Source: Microbacteriaceae bacterium
GTDB lineage: Bacteria; Actinomycetota; Actinomycetes; Actinomycetales; Microbacteriaceae
DNA: 64,000 nucleotides
Assembly (NCBI GenBank): GCA_024639845.1
Contig: JAHEGG010000003.1
Coordinates: forward strand, 1-64,000
Reading direction: 5' to 3'
Shown here: positions 27,696 to 36,611 of the stretch, in pieces
How positions within the stretch are numbered: position 1 is the stretch's first letter
How the letters are laid out: every line of letters begins with the position of its first letter
Notes under the pieces: model-generated
The model's database searches: none
Told to the model about the DNA's origin: nothing
The model's input: the letters and a program-made list of their open reading frames with translations, nothing else
Made by a program: the position numbers and the translations under genes

Positions 27696-28255
27696 GATGT
27701 CACCGAAGCCGCTCGGCGAGCCGCCCAGAGGTATTGAAACCCGGTGACCAGCGTGACGAAAGTTGTCAGGTACAGAGCGACCAACTCAATCGCAGCCAGC
27801 GGGGGCCAATAAAGATCTAAGGGTGAGAGGAGGAACCCGACGGTGATTCCCTGCATGATCGTCTTGGCTTTTCCACCGGCGCTGGCTGCCACCACGCGCT
27901 CGCGAACGACGAGCATGCGATAAACCGTTAGCGCAACCTCGCGAACGAGAATCAGTGCGGTGAAAGCCCAATGAACCTCGCCTAGCAGCGACAGCGCCAC
28001 AAGTGCGCCACCTAGAAGCACCTTGTCTGCGATTGGGTCGAGCAGCTTGCCGAGGTCGGTGACCAGGTTTCGCTTGCGAGCTATAGCCCCGTCGACACCA
28101 TCTGTGGCGATGGCAGCCACGAATAGCAGCACCGCGAGCCAGCGCCACGGAGATTGTTTGTCAGGCTCGGCAAATAGCACCGCGAGAAACATTGGCACAG
28201 CTGCAATGCGAAGCAGCGTGATGACATTCGGCAGGTTGAGCCAGTCTCGACGCAT
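27692..28255 (-). CDS. pgsA: CDP-diacylglycerol-glycerol-3-phosphate phosphatidyltransferase
   Basis: Makes phosphatidylglycerol phosphate at the membrane. The 187-residue protein has about five transmembrane helices and the full CDP-alcohol phosphotransferase motif: Asp52, Asp55-Gly56, Ala59-Arg60, Gly69, Asp73 and Asp77. In this neighbourhood (ftsK-pgsA-pncC) the PgsA annotation is usual, but other CDP-alcohol transferases are hard to rule out. Its start overlaps the ftsK stop by one base. Confidence 0.92.
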   Translation of the reverse strand: MRRDWLNLPNVITLLRIAAVPMFLAVLFAEPDKQSPWRWLAVLLFVAAIATDGVDGAIARKRNLVTDLGKLLDPIADKVLLGGALVALSLLGEVHWAFTALILVREVALTVYRMLVVRERVVAASAGGKAKTIMQGITVGFLLSPLDLYWPPLAAIELVALYLTTFVTLVTGFQYLWAARRAASVTS

Positions 28256-30918
28256 TAGTCGCGGCCCGTTAGCTGCCAGGCATCCTCGTCGCCGTCTTCG
28301 TCATCGCCGCCAAACTCGGATGCTCGAGGAATGAAGTCCTCTGGATCGCCGGCCGCCATGGCCGAGGCATCGATTGCCCTGGCCGCTTGCTGCACGGGAG
28401 GAGTGGATACTGCGCCAGGTTCGCCTCGAAGCTGCGCGAGCACGACTGGAAGGTCTTCTGGTTTGACCAAAACGTCTCGAGCCTTTGAACCCTCGCTAGG
28501 CCCGACGATGTTCCTGGACTCGAGCAAGTCCATGAGGCGACCGGCCTTAGCAAAGCCGACGCGCAACTTGCGTTGCAGCATGGATGTCGAACCGAACTGC
28601 GAGTTCACGATTAGTTCAGCGGCCTGCAACAACACCTCAAGATCGTCGCCAATGTCGGCATCGATCACCTTGGTGGTCTGCGGTTCATCGACGTCTTGAC
28701 GGTATTCGGGAGCCATCTGTGCCTTGACGTGGTCGACAATCTTGTGCAGTTCATCCTCGGCGAGCCAAGCACCCTGAACACGCATCGGCTTGTTGGTGCC
28801 CATCGGCGAGAAAAGTGCGTCACCCTGACCGACCAGCTTTTCAGCGCCAGGTTGATCGAGAATGACTCGAGAGTCCGTAACCGAAGACACCGAGAAGGCA
28901 AGACGCGATGGCACGTTGGCCTTGATCAAACCGGTGACCACGTCGACCGAAGGTCGCTGAGTGGCAAGAACCAGGTGGATTCCGGCCGCACGAGCCAGCT
29001 GAGTGATTCGCACTATCGAATCTTCGACATCACGTGGCGCGACGATCATCAGGTCGGCGAGCTCATCGACCACCACGAGCAGGTATGGATAAGGCTGCAG
29101 GATCCGATTGGTGCCTTCTTTTGGCTGAAGGGTTCCAGCGACGATGGCACGGTTGAAGTCATCCACATGCTTGAACCCGAACGATGCGAGGTCGTCGTAG
29201 CGAGCATCCATTTCTTTGACGACCCACTGAAGCGCTTCGGCTGCCTTCTTGGCGTTGGTGATGATGGGTGTGATCAGATGTGGGACACCCTGATAGGCGG
29301 CCAGTTCAACCCGCTTGGGGTCAATGAGCACGAGGCGAACTTCCGCGGGCTTTGCCCGCATGAGAATCGAGGTGATCATCGAGTTGACGAACGATGACTT
29401 TCCGGCACCGGTAGCGCCGGCGACCAAGAGGTGCGGCATCTTGGCAAGGTTTGCCACTACAAAGCCACCTTCGACGTCTTTTCCGATGCCGATAGTGAGC
29501 GGATGCGCACTCTGCTGAGCAATCGGCGCACGCAACACGTCACCGAGCGAAACGATTTCGCGATCGGTGTTTGGAATCTCGATTCCGATAAGTGACTTGC
29601 CAGGGATCGGGGCAAGGATGCGCACCTCGTTGCTGGCCACTGCATAGGAAATGTTGCTAGACAGGCGGGTAACCGCCTCAACCTTTACGCCAGGCGCGAG
29701 CTCGACCTCGTATCGAGTAACCGTTGGCCCTCTCGAGAAGCCAACGACCACCGCATCCACTGCGAATTCTTTGAAGACGGAGGTGATGGCGGCGACGATT
29801 TGGTCGTTAGCCGCGCTCTTTGCCTTGGGTGGTGTGCCCGGCGCAAGAATGCTGAGCGGTGGCATCGAGTAGGTGCGCTTGGGCTTTGGTGCGGGAGCGG
29901 GAGCAGGCGATGACTCGGCGGCCTCACTGCTGTCGGCCGGGTTAACCGAGGCAGGAATCGCGATTGGCTCGGTGTTTTCGCCTTCGCTCGAATCTTCTGG
30001 GTCTTCGAAGGTGTCGACCGAAGGAACCTCGAGAGGTTGGTCGCCAAACAGATGGTCAAGTTCGTCCTCAGGCTTGGGCTCTTCTGTGACCACTTGCTCA
30101 AAGGGCTTGTCACCACTGCGATCACGTCGCCACCAAGGAACCTTGGTGCCATCAAAGGCATCGGTTTCTGGTTCTTGTTCAGGCTCAAGTTCGCCTGCCT
30201 TGTTCTCACCAAACAGGTAGACGGTGAGTTCGCGCAAGCGCTCGCCGATTCGGTTCGGTGCGGTCTTGGTCATAACCAGCAGCGAGGCGAACGAAACCAG
30301 GGCCATCGCAGGAACGGCACCCCAAATGGTGAGCGGCACGAACGGAACAGAAATCAGCCAGCCGAGTACGCCTCCCGCAAAGGCAAGCTTCCACTCGAAG
30401 CCGACATCGCTTGGCTGTGGCAGACCTCCGAAGAGGTGAAAGAAACCCGCAATCGAAACTAAGAACAGAAAGAGACCGACGCCGATACGCCCGTTGTCGC
30501 GAATGGTCGACGGGTGGCGCATGAGATAGATGGCGAAGACCACCATCACCACGGGGAGGGCATAAGAAATTCGACCAAAAAGCAAACCGAAGGTCCACAG
30601 GTGAAGACCGAAGACCCAGCTGGAATCTGGACGCATGAACCAGGTGAATACGCTGCCGACGACGCCGCCCAGAAAGAGTACGAACGGGATGCCGTCGCGA
30701 CGGTCTTCTTTTTCGATGCGATCCGGACTTAGGGCTCGAGCCGCTGCCCCAACCGCGTGCGCAAAAAACATGTAAATGCGAACCAGCAACGCTTGGGGTT
30801 CACCACCGGATCTAGCGGTTCGAACGCGAGGCGCTGGGGCAGAAGATTTTTGGGTGCGCGAAGAGACGCGAGCCTTGCCTTTGCTCGCGCGTGAAGGTGT
30901 CGGTCTGCGCGTTGCCAT
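28255..30918 (-). CDS. ftsK: DNA translocase FtsK
   Basis: Septum-associated DNA pump that clears and decatenates chromosomes at division. The 887-residue protein has a basic cytoplasmic start, four to five transmembrane helices (about 75-215), a Pro/Glu-rich linker, then the RecA-like motor with Walker [15 protein letters not shown] and Walker [10 protein letters not shown], and a C-terminal winged-helix gamma domain ([33 protein letters not shown]). It is the chromosome-partition type, unlike the short ATPase at 62553-63698. TTACTT lies 7 nt before the ATG with no ribosome site, so it may be leaderless. Confidence 0.96.
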   Translation of the reverse strand: MATRRPTPSRASKGKARVSSRTQKSSAPAPRVRTARSGGEPQALLVRIYMFFAHAVGAAARALSPDRIEKEDRRDGIPFVLFLGGVVGSVFTWFMRPDSSWVFGLHLWTFGLLFGRISYALPVVMVVFAIYLMRHPSTIRDNGRIGVGLFLFLVSIAGFFHLFGGLPQPSDVGFEWKLAFAGGVLGWLISVPFVPLTIWGAVPAMALVSFASLLVMTKTAPNRIGERLRELTVYLFGENKAGELEPEQEPETDAFDGTKVPWWRRDRSGDKPFEQVVTEEPKPEDELDHLFGDQPLEVPSVDTFEDPEDSSEGENTEPIAIPASVNPADSSEAAESSPAPAPAPKPKRTYSMPPLSILAPGTPPKAKSAANDQIVAAITSVFKEFAVDAVVVGFSRGPTVTRYEVELAPGVKVEAVTRLSSNISYAVASNEVRILAPIPGKSLIGIEIPNTDREIVSLGDVLRAPIAQQSAHPLTIGIGKDVEGGFVVANLAKMPHLLVAGATGAGKSSFVNSMITSILMRAKPAEVRLVLIDPKRVELAAYQGVPHLITPIITNAKKAAEALQWVVKEMDARYDDLASFGFKHVDDFNRAIVAGTLQPKEGTNRILQPYPYLLVVVDELADLMIVAPRDVEDSIVRITQLARAAGIHLVLATQRPSVDVVTGLIKANVPSRLAFSVSSVTDSRVILDQPGAEKLVGQGDALFSPMGTNKPMRVQGAWLAEDELHKIVDHVKAQMAPEYRQDVDEPQTTKVIDADIGDDLEVLLQAAELIVNSQFGSTSMLQRKLRVGFAKAGRLMDLLESRNIVGPSEGSKARDVLVKPEDLPVVLAQLRGEPGAVSTPPVQQAARAIDASAMAAGDPEDFIPRASEFGGDDEDGDEDAWQLTGRD

Positions 30919-30995
30919 GCGTCAAAAGTAACAGCGACGGGCGACATCTCGGCTTAGGCTGGGCGAGAAATTTCGCTACCTAAAGCCAACGGTGA

Positions 30996-32672
30996 CTATT
31001 CCGAGACAACCACCGGGATGATCATCGGGCGTCTGCGGTGAGCGCGGTTCACCCACGTTCCGATGGTGCGACGAATAACCTGTTGCAGTGCGTGAGTGTC
31101 TCGCACTCCCTCGCCCGCAGCCTCGGCGAGCGCTTTGGAAATCAAGGGCTTGACCTCATCGAAAACATGGTCGTCTTCGGCGAAAGCGCGGGCGCGGATT
31201 TCTGGGCCAACCTTGACACGACCATCCTTGGAATCGATCACGCAAAAAATCGTGATGAACCCCTCCTCGGCCAGAGTGCGTCGGTCTTGAAGGTCTTCTT
31301 CGGTAATCTTGCCAACAGTCTTTCCATCGACATAGAGCAGGCCGCACTCGACCGCGCCGACCACCTCGGCCAGGCCATCCTTGAGGTCAACAACCCAACC
31401 GTCTTCGGTGATGAGCACTCGCTCATGTGGGATACCGGTTTGCTCGGCAAGCTTGCCGTTGGCAATCAGGTGACGATATTCGCCATGCACCGGCATGACA
31501 TTTCGCGGCTTGAGAATGTTGTAGCAGTAGAGCAATTCGCCCGCAGCCGCGTGCCCAGACACATGCACCTTGGCGTTGCCCTTGTGAACGACGTTTGCCC
31601 CGAGCTTGGTAAGCCCGTCGATCACTCGATAAACAGCATTCTCATTGCCTGGGATGAGTGATGAGGCAAGAATCACGGTGTCGCCCTCGCCAATCGTGAT
31701 CTGATGATCCAGGTTCACCATTCTGGCGAGAACAGCCATTGGTTCACCCTGTGAACCGGTGCACATGTAGACCAGCTTGTCTTCGGGATAGCTTGTGGCC
31801 TTGGCCAAGTCGACAAAGACATCGGCTGGCGCATTTAGATAACCCATTTCGAGCGCGATTTGCATGTTTCGCACCATCGAGCGACCAACCAAGACCACCT
31901 TGCGATCGTTGGCCAAGGATGCGTCGATCACTTGTTGCACTCGGTGCACGTGTGACGAGAACGACGCCACGACAACCTTGCCCTTAGACCTGGCGATGAC
32001 ATTATCGATTACAGGGCCGATGTCTTTTTCGAGCGGGGTGAAGCCGGGCACGTCTGCGTTGGTGCTGTCACAGAGAAACAGGTCGAGTCCCTCTTCGCCG
32101 ATTCTGGCGAAGGCGCGCAAATCGGTTAGGCGACCATCCAAGGGAATTTGATCCATCTTGAAGTCACCCGTATGAAGCACCGAACCCGCGGCAGTCCGAA
32201 TCACAACGGCTAGAGCATCTGGGATCGAGTGGTTGACCGCCACGAATTCGAGGTCAAAGCCGGCCATTCGCTCGCGCTGACCCTCGGCGACAACCATCGA
32301 GTAAGGCTGAATCTTGTGCTCTTTGAGCTTTGCCTCAACGAATGCCAAGGTCAGCGCCGAACCCACCAGCGGGATGTCTTGCTTGAGCTTTAGCAGGTAT
32401 GGAACGCCACCGATGTGGTCTTCGTGCCCGTGAGTGAGCACAATGCCGATGACATCATCCATTCGATCACGAAGGTAGCCAAAGTCGGGAAGAATGACAT
32501 CGACTCCGGGCTGATGTTCCTCAGGAAAGAGCACACCGCAGTCAACGATGAGAATCTTTTTGTCTATCTCGAAGACGGTCATGTTTCGACCAACTTCGCC
32601 GATTCCGCCAAGCGGAATCACTCGCAGCACTCCCGGCTTTAGCGGCGCGGGTTCTGGGAGGGTTTGAACCAT
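30996..32672 (-). CDS. rnj: ribonuclease J
   Basis: Metallo-beta-lactamase-fold RNase with endo- and 5'-exonuclease activity in mRNA turnover and rRNA processing. The 558-residue protein has the metal motif THGHEDHIGG (80-89), the second metal His in LHTGDFKMDQ, the beta-CASP domain, and the later SGHAAAGEL and PVHGEYRH motifs. Start: ATG after AAGGAACC, 12 bp after dapA, the usual dapA-rnj pair. Its 3' gap can form an imperfect GGCTTTAGG/CCTAAGCC hairpin. Confidence 0.96.
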   Translation of the reverse strand: MVQTLPEPAPLKPGVLRVIPLGGIGEVGRNMTVFEIDKKILIVDCGVLFPEEHQPGVDVILPDFGYLRDRMDDVIGIVLTHGHEDHIGGVPYLLKLKQDIPLVGSALTLAFVEAKLKEHKIQPYSMVVAEGQRERMAGFDLEFVAVNHSIPDALAVVIRTAAGSVLHTGDFKMDQIPLDGRLTDLRAFARIGEEGLDLFLCDSTNADVPGFTPLEKDIGPVIDNVIARSKGKVVVASFSSHVHRVQQVIDASLANDRKVVLVGRSMVRNMQIALEMGYLNAPADVFVDLAKATSYPEDKLVYMCTGSQGEPMAVLARMVNLDHQITIGEGDTVILASSLIPGNENAVYRVIDGLTKLGANVVHKGNAKVHVSGHAAAGELLYCYNILKPRNVMPVHGEYRHLIANGKLAEQTGIPHERVLITEDGWVVDLKDGLAEVVGAVECGLLYVDGKTVGKITEEDLQDRRTLAEEGFITIFCVIDSKDGRVKVGPEIRARAFAEDDHVFDEVKPLISKALAEAAGEGVRDTHALQQVIRRTIGTWVNRAHRRRPMIIPVVVSE

Positions 32673-32684
32673 CTGGTTCCTTAT

Positions 32685-33662
32685 CTATCGGGTGGTGCCG
32701 GCGACCTTTGGCAACGCGCCGCCAGCGGCAGCATTACGGTCAGGGCGGAAGTTCTCAAATGAGAGGCCGGTGATCTGCTTGACCAGGTCGATGTCGGCTT
32801 CGATCTTTGCGGCTTCGGCTTCTTCAGGGCCAACCAGCGGGAGACGGACTCGTGGACTGTCAATCAGCCCGAGTCCGTGCAGGATGTACTTTGAAGCGAC
32901 CGTGCCCGGCACGTGCGTCATCGCGGCACGCACCAGTGGCTCGAGCGAGTTGTGAACCTTTAGCGCGTGGTGGAAATCGTTGCGGTTCGTGGCATCGATC
33001 ATCTCGCGGTAAGCGGCTGGAGCGATGTTCGCGGTAACGCCGATCAAACCGGTCGCACCAATAGAGATGTGCGGCAAGACGTTGCTGTCGTCGCCAGAGA
33101 AATAGAGCAAGTCGGTTTCGTTCATGACTCGAGAGGCTTGAGCAAAGTCGCCCTTAGCGTCTTTGATCGCAACGATGTTCGGGTGCTTAGCTGCGCGAAG
33201 CATCGTCTCGAAGTTGATCGGGATGCCTGCTCGCCCGGGAATGTCATAGAGAATGACCGGGAGGTCGGTCGCATCGGCAATCAACCTGAAGTGAGTCAAC
33301 ACACCAGCCTGTGTCGGCTTGTTGTAATAAGGAGTGACGATCATTACGCCGTCAGCGCCAGCCTTCTCGGATGCCTTGTAAAGCTCAATCGCGTGTGCGG
33401 TTTCGTTCGAACCACCGCCGGTAATGATCTTGGCGCGACCGTTGGCGACCGACTTTCCAACCTCGACCAACTTCAGCTTCTCTTTATCGGTGAGGGTTGA
33501 GGTCTCACCCGTGGTGCCGGTGACCACCACTCCGTCAGCGCCGTTCGAGATGACGTAGTCGATGTGCTTTTCGGTGGCAGCCCAGTCGACTTCACCCTCT
33601 GCATTCATAGGCGTGACCAAAGCGACCAGCACCTGGCCAAAGAGATTTCTGTGTTGCAACAT
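32685..33662 (-). CDS. dapA: 4-hydroxy-tetrahydrodipicolinate synthase
   Basis: First committed step of diaminopimelate/lysine synthesis from aspartate semialdehyde and pyruvate. The 325-residue TIM barrel has GTTGETSTLTDKEK (pyruvate-site Thr-Thr), the proton-relay Tyr in YDIPGRAGI, and the Schiff-base Lys in IVAIKDAKGD. The ORF track starts at TTG 33689; ATG 33662 is preferred because TAGTCT stands exactly 7 nt before it, suggesting a leaderless mRNA, and the extra nine residues are not conserved-looking. Confidence 0.94.
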   Translation of the reverse strand: MLQHRNLFGQVLVALVTPMNAEGEVDWAATEKHIDYVISNGADGVVVTGTTGETSTLTDKEKLKLVEVGKSVANGRAKIITGGGSNETAHAIELYKASEKAGADGVMIVTPYYNKPTQAGVLTHFRLIADATDLPVILYDIPGRAGIPINFETMLRAAKHPNIVAIKDAKGDFAQASRVMNETDLLYFSGDDSNVLPHISIGATGLIGVTANIAPAAYREMIDATNRNDFHHALKVHNSLEPLVRAAMTHVPGTVASKYILHGLGLIDSPRVRLPLVGPEEAEAAKIEADIDLVKQITGLSFENFRPDRNAAAGGALPKVAGTTR

Positions 33663-33669
33663 AGGTAAA

Positions 33670-33699
33670 AGACTATCGGTTAGGGGCAATCGCGCCCAA
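33670..33699 (-). promoter_or_regulatory. leaderless dapA promoter
   Basis: The minus strand has TTGGGC (-35, 694-699 of this kb), an 18-bp spacer and TAGTCT (-10, 33670-33675), with 7 nt to the ATG. This is the clearest leaderless promoter in the window because a -35 box is also present. Confidence 0.6.
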
Positions 33700-33751
33700 G
33701 GGCTAGAAAATTGTGAGCTGTAAAACCTCGGATGCGCGAGCGCAGCTTTGA

Positions 33752-34477
33752 TTACGGAGCGACTCTGCCGTTCTTGTTGAATGCCTCATAGGTGAACGGC
33801 ATGAGCTTTGCCCACTCGTCTTCCATCTTTTCGGCACACATTTCGATTTCACGCTGTGGGAACGAAGGGAAGTGGGTTCCTTCACGCTTGGTGCGAAGGC
33901 TCAAGAAGTTCATCAGTGCACGAGCGTTCATGGTCACGTACATGCTCGAGTAGATGTTCAGCGGGAGGACGATGCGGGCGACCTCGCGAGCGACGCCTGC
34001 TTCGAGCATCCGCTGGTAAGACTCATAAGCCTGTTGGCTGGTGGTTCGAGCCTCTTGCTCAACCAGGGCAGTCTGCTCTGCAGTGCCTGGGATGAATTCG
34101 TAGTGGCCGGTCTTGCCAATCTGAACCAGGTTGCGCTCTGGGCCGGGCACGTAGAACACGGGACTGAGCTCTTTGTATCGGCCCGATTCCTCGTTGTACG
34201 AGGCGATGCGGTGACGCATAAACTCGCGGAAGACAAAGATCGGAGCTTGAACATAGAAGGTCATCGAGTTGTGCTCGAATGGCGAACCGTGACGGTCACG
34301 CATTAGGTAGTTGATTAGCCCCTGGTCGCGAGTCGAAGCCTCAGTTCCAGCGCTGGCGGACTCAAGAGTCTGCTCGCCCTGGGTCGAAACGCGTGCGGCA
34401 AATAGCACGTCTGAGTCTGAGGCGCTCGAACGAACGAGCTCAACGGTTACATCACTGCGGAATACGATATCGGACAC
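33752..34477 (-). CDS. thyX: flavin-dependent thymidylate synthase ThyX
   Basis: Makes dTMP from dUMP using FAD and NADPH. The 241-residue enzyme has the ThyX signature RHRIASYNEESGRY (Arg88 to Tyr101) with the catalytic serine region, and later RMLEAGVAREVARIVLP. Starts with GTG; TAACAT lies 6 nt upstream and no ribosome site is seen. It is upstream of dapA on the same strand, 89 bp away. No thyA is in the window, so ThyX may be the only dTMP synthase. Confidence 0.96.
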   Translation of the reverse strand: MSDIVFRSDVTVELVRSSASDSDVLFAARVSTQGEQTLESASAGTEASTRDQGLINYLMRDRHGSPFEHNSMTFYVQAPIFVFREFMRHRIASYNEESGRYKELSPVFYVPGPERNLVQIGKTGHYEFIPGTAEQTALVEQEARTTSQQAYESYQRMLEAGVAREVARIVLPLNIYSSMYVTMNARALMNFLSLRTKREGTHFPSFPQREIEMCAEKMEDEWAKLMPFTYEAFNKNGRVAP

Positions 34478-34483
34478 CCGTCA

Positions 34484-34489
34484 ATGTTA
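34484..34489 (-). promoter_or_regulatory. -10 hexamer for leaderless thyX
   Basis: The minus strand reads TAACAT with 6 nt to the GTG start. No matching -35 was found at 16-18 bp. Confidence 0.5.
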
Positions 34490-34545
34490 GCGGTCGCGAC
34501 TGCGTAAGAATGCGAAACACACGCGGCAGCCGCATCCTTGCAAAA

Positions 34546-34551
34546 TAGCCT
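34546..34551 (+). promoter_or_regulatory. -10 hexamer for leaderless thioredoxin-like gene
   Basis: TAGCCT lies 6 nt before the ATG at 34558; no ribosome site precedes the start. Promoter and thyX promoter are divergent and about 60 bp apart. Confidence 0.5.
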
Positions 34552-34557
34552 TGACTG

Positions 34558-35001
34558 ATGAGCCCCGAATCGCGTCTAGCCTTGGTTTTCGCCATCGTTG
34601 TCGTTGCAGCACTGGTTGGTGCGATTTGGAAGCTCACCTCTGGAAAATCCAAGCGGATTCGCGATGGACTTCAGGTGGATTTGACCGAACTAGGTGTGAT
34701 CAAAAATGGCTCACCGGTCACCCGATTCGGCAGTCGCATCACTTTTTTGCAGTTTTCGAGTGAGTTCTGCAGCCAGTGCCTTCAAACCGCACGAGCGCTG
34801 GCTCAACTGGAAGAGCAAAGTGATGACGTTCTTCATCTCGAGGTCGACATCACGAATCGCCTGGACCTGGCCAGCAAGTACAACATCCTTCAAACCCCGA
34901 CCACATTGGTGCTCGACCGCCGCGGCGTCGTAAAGTCGCGCATCGGTGGCGCACCAAAAGCAGCAACTCTAGAAGCTGAGATAGGAACCTTCGAAATCTA
35001 A
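34558..35001 (+). CDS. membrane-anchored thioredoxin-fold protein
   Basis: A 147-residue protein: one N-terminal transmembrane helix (about 6-25), then a thioredoxin fold. The redox motif is CSQC (Cys71, Cys74) rather than the common CGPC, and the cis-proline is present in TPTTLV (Pro114). The start of the fold is unusual in having a 25-residue linker before the first strand. Its stop overlaps the start of the DUF4395 gene (TAATG), so the two are coupled. Thiol exchange at the membrane surface is likely; the partner is unknown. The topology (in or out) is uncertain because the helix could be a signal anchor. Confidence 0.85.
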   Translation: MSPESRLALVFAIVVVAALVGAIWKLTSGKSKRIRDGLQVDLTELGVIKNGSPVTRFGSRITFLQFSSEFCSQCLQTARALAQLEEQSDDVLHLEVDITNRLDLASKYNILQTPTTLVLDRRGVVKSRIGGAPKAATLEAEIGTFEI

Positions 35002-35450
35002 TGTCGACCTCTAACCAGATTGATCCCCGTGGCCCGCGTTTCGGCGCTGCAATCACCTCCACTCTTCTTGCAGTGACCATCTATCTCGCTCTTGATGCTG
35101 CGACCAAGGATGCCGCGTTCGGCCTCTTCTTGGTGATCACCACGCTATTTGCCATCGGTGCAGTCTTTGGAGTTATCAACCACCCATATGCCTGGCTGTT
35201 CAAATCGCTGGTTCGCCCTCGCCTGCAAGCGCCGAAAGAACTCGAGGATGCCACTCCCCCTCGATTCGCTCAGGGTGTCGGGTTGTTCGTCGCGCTGGTG
35301 GGCGTGGCCCTGCACCTTGCGGGCATCGAACTCGGACTGGCCGTGGCAGCATCCGCTGCATTCTTTGCGGCCTTCTTGAACGCCGCCTTCAACTACTGCC
35401 TCGGTTGCCAGATTTTTCTTGGCCTCAAGCGCCTGAAAGTTATTCGCTAA
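35001..35450 (+). CDS. DUF4395 membrane protein
   Basis: A 149-residue protein with about four transmembrane helices and the DUF4395 core IDPRGPRFGAAI at the start. A CLGC motif (Cys133, Cys136) follows the last helix. DUF4395 proteins are commonly beside thioredoxin-like genes; with the coupled CSQC protein upstream this suggests a two-part membrane thiol-relay. Its last 11 bp overlap the end of the gene on the opposite strand. Confidence 0.84.
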   Translation: MSTSNQIDPRGPRFGAAITSTLLAVTIYLALDAATKDAAFGLFLVITTLFAIGAVFGVINHPYAWLFKSLVRPRLQAPKELEDATPPRFAQGVGLFVALVGVALHLAGIELGLAVAASAAFFAAFLNAAFNYCLGCQIFLGLKRLKVIR

Positions 35451-35889
35451 CCTGACGGCTGAGGGCGATGGCTTTTCGCATACAGGCACGCGCGCGACGT
35501 CGGTCCGAGGCGGCGTCATAGACCAACCCGAGTGCGAACCAGTTGCGCCAGTCGGCGGGATCGTCGTCGACCTTGGCTCGAAATCTTTCGAACTCAGCAT
35601 CTGCAGAGGCACGAACCGCTCGACCGCTCGGTCGTAGTTCGAAATTGAATTCGGGCCAGGCGTTCTCCGCCTCGAGGATTTTGCTCAGCTTTTCGATTCT
35701 CGAGCCGAACACGAACTCGGTGAAGATGGCCCAAACGGCAAGCACGGGAAACAACAGCAGTAGTCCACCCATGATCTTGGCGAGCGCATTGTCTGCGCCT
35801 AGTAACGCGATTGCAGTGTTTGAAAGTAGCGCGACATACATCACCAGTAGCGCGGAGGTGACAATTGCTCCGATTTTTGCGCCGGTCAT
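35440..35889 (-). CDS. small membrane protein with TPR-like C-terminus
   Basis: A 149-residue protein, not assigned to a named family. Two transmembrane helices (about 8-30 and 38-62) are followed by a cytoplasmic part. Its end, DWRNWFALGLVYDAASDRRRARACMRKAIAL, looks like a single TPR unit. Its start overlaps the dapB stop by 4 bp, so it is translationally coupled to dapB. A similar tetratricopeptide-type gene after dapB is often seen in Microbacteriaceae; role unknown. Confidence 0.75.
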   Translation of the reverse strand: MTGAKIGAIVTSALLVMYVALLSNTAIALLGADNALAKIMGGLLLLFPVLAVWAIFTEFVFGSRIEKLSKILEAENAWPEFNFELRPSGRAVRASADAEFERFRAKVDDDPADWRNWFALGLVYDAASDRRRARACMRKAIALSRQVSE

Positions 35890-36602
35890 CGAACGATGGC
35901 GTCGAGGCCTATGTGCAACCCAGGGTTAGCCTCAGTGAAAATCAAAGCCATTGAGATTCCGTTGGCATAGGCTGCGACGCTAGTTGTTTCATGGCTGATT
36001 GTGAGAAGTTCACTTTGACCACCGAAATAGACATCCTGCTTTGCGCTAACGCCGCTCAGGCGAAGACTGTGCACTGGGATGCCCTCGACGAGTTTGCCTC
36101 GAGCCTCCTGTCCAGCTCCGGTCACCACTGGTTCATCCCCGCGCGCACCCGCGATTAGCTCGGCGGTGCGAATTGCGGTGCCTGATGGTGAGTCCACCTT
36201 GTGCTGGTGGTGAGCCTCTACGATTTCGATGGACTCAAAGAATTTGGCGGCTTCGGCGGCAAATTTTGTTGCAAGCATCGAGCCGATCGAAAAGTTTGGC
36301 ACGATCACGACGGTCGCGGCATGGTCACGAACCGCATCTGTAATGGTAGATACGTGAGCTGCGCTCCATCCGCTGGTGCCGACCAGAACGGGGATGTTGT
36401 GCTCGATGGCGAAGTTGACAACGCGTTGGCTCACCTCGAGCCTGGTGACGTCGAAAATCACGTCTGCACCGATAGTCTCGCTCAGGTCTGACCGACTTGA
36501 GAGAGCGCTGTGCTGCTCGAACCGGTCATCCCGCTCGATTACTTCGAGCGCAAGAGCGCCCATGCGCCCGGTGGCACCGACAACTGAAACTTTGATCGCC
36601 AT
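35886..36602 (-). CDS. dapB: 4-hydroxy-tetrahydrodipicolinate reductase
   Basis: Second diaminopimelate step, NAD(P)H-dependent. The 238-residue protein has the Rossmann loop GATGRMGALA (9-18), the catalytic EAHHQHKVDSPSGTA region and the GTSG turn. Length is normal for the actinobacterial type. It follows the M16 peptidase gene with a 9-bp gap and leads into the small membrane protein, giving pnp-M16-dapB order as in most Actinobacteria. Confidence 0.96.
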   Translation of the reverse strand: MAIKVSVVGATGRMGALALEVIERDDRFEQHSALSSRSDLSETIGADVIFDVTRLEVSQRVVNFAIEHNIPVLVGTSGWSAAHVSTITDAVRDHAATVVIVPNFSIGSMLATKFAAEAAKFFESIEIVEAHHQHKVDSPSGTAIRTAELIAGARGDEPVVTGAGQEARGKLVEGIPVHSLRLSGVSAKQDVYFGGQSELLTISHETTSVAAYANGISMALIFTEANPGLHIGLDAIVR

Positions 36603-36611
36603 TTGACTAGA

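Noticed and set aside
28696-29397. 233-codon ORF antisense to ftsK
   Set aside because: Shadow of the ftsK motor domain; the product has no domain features.
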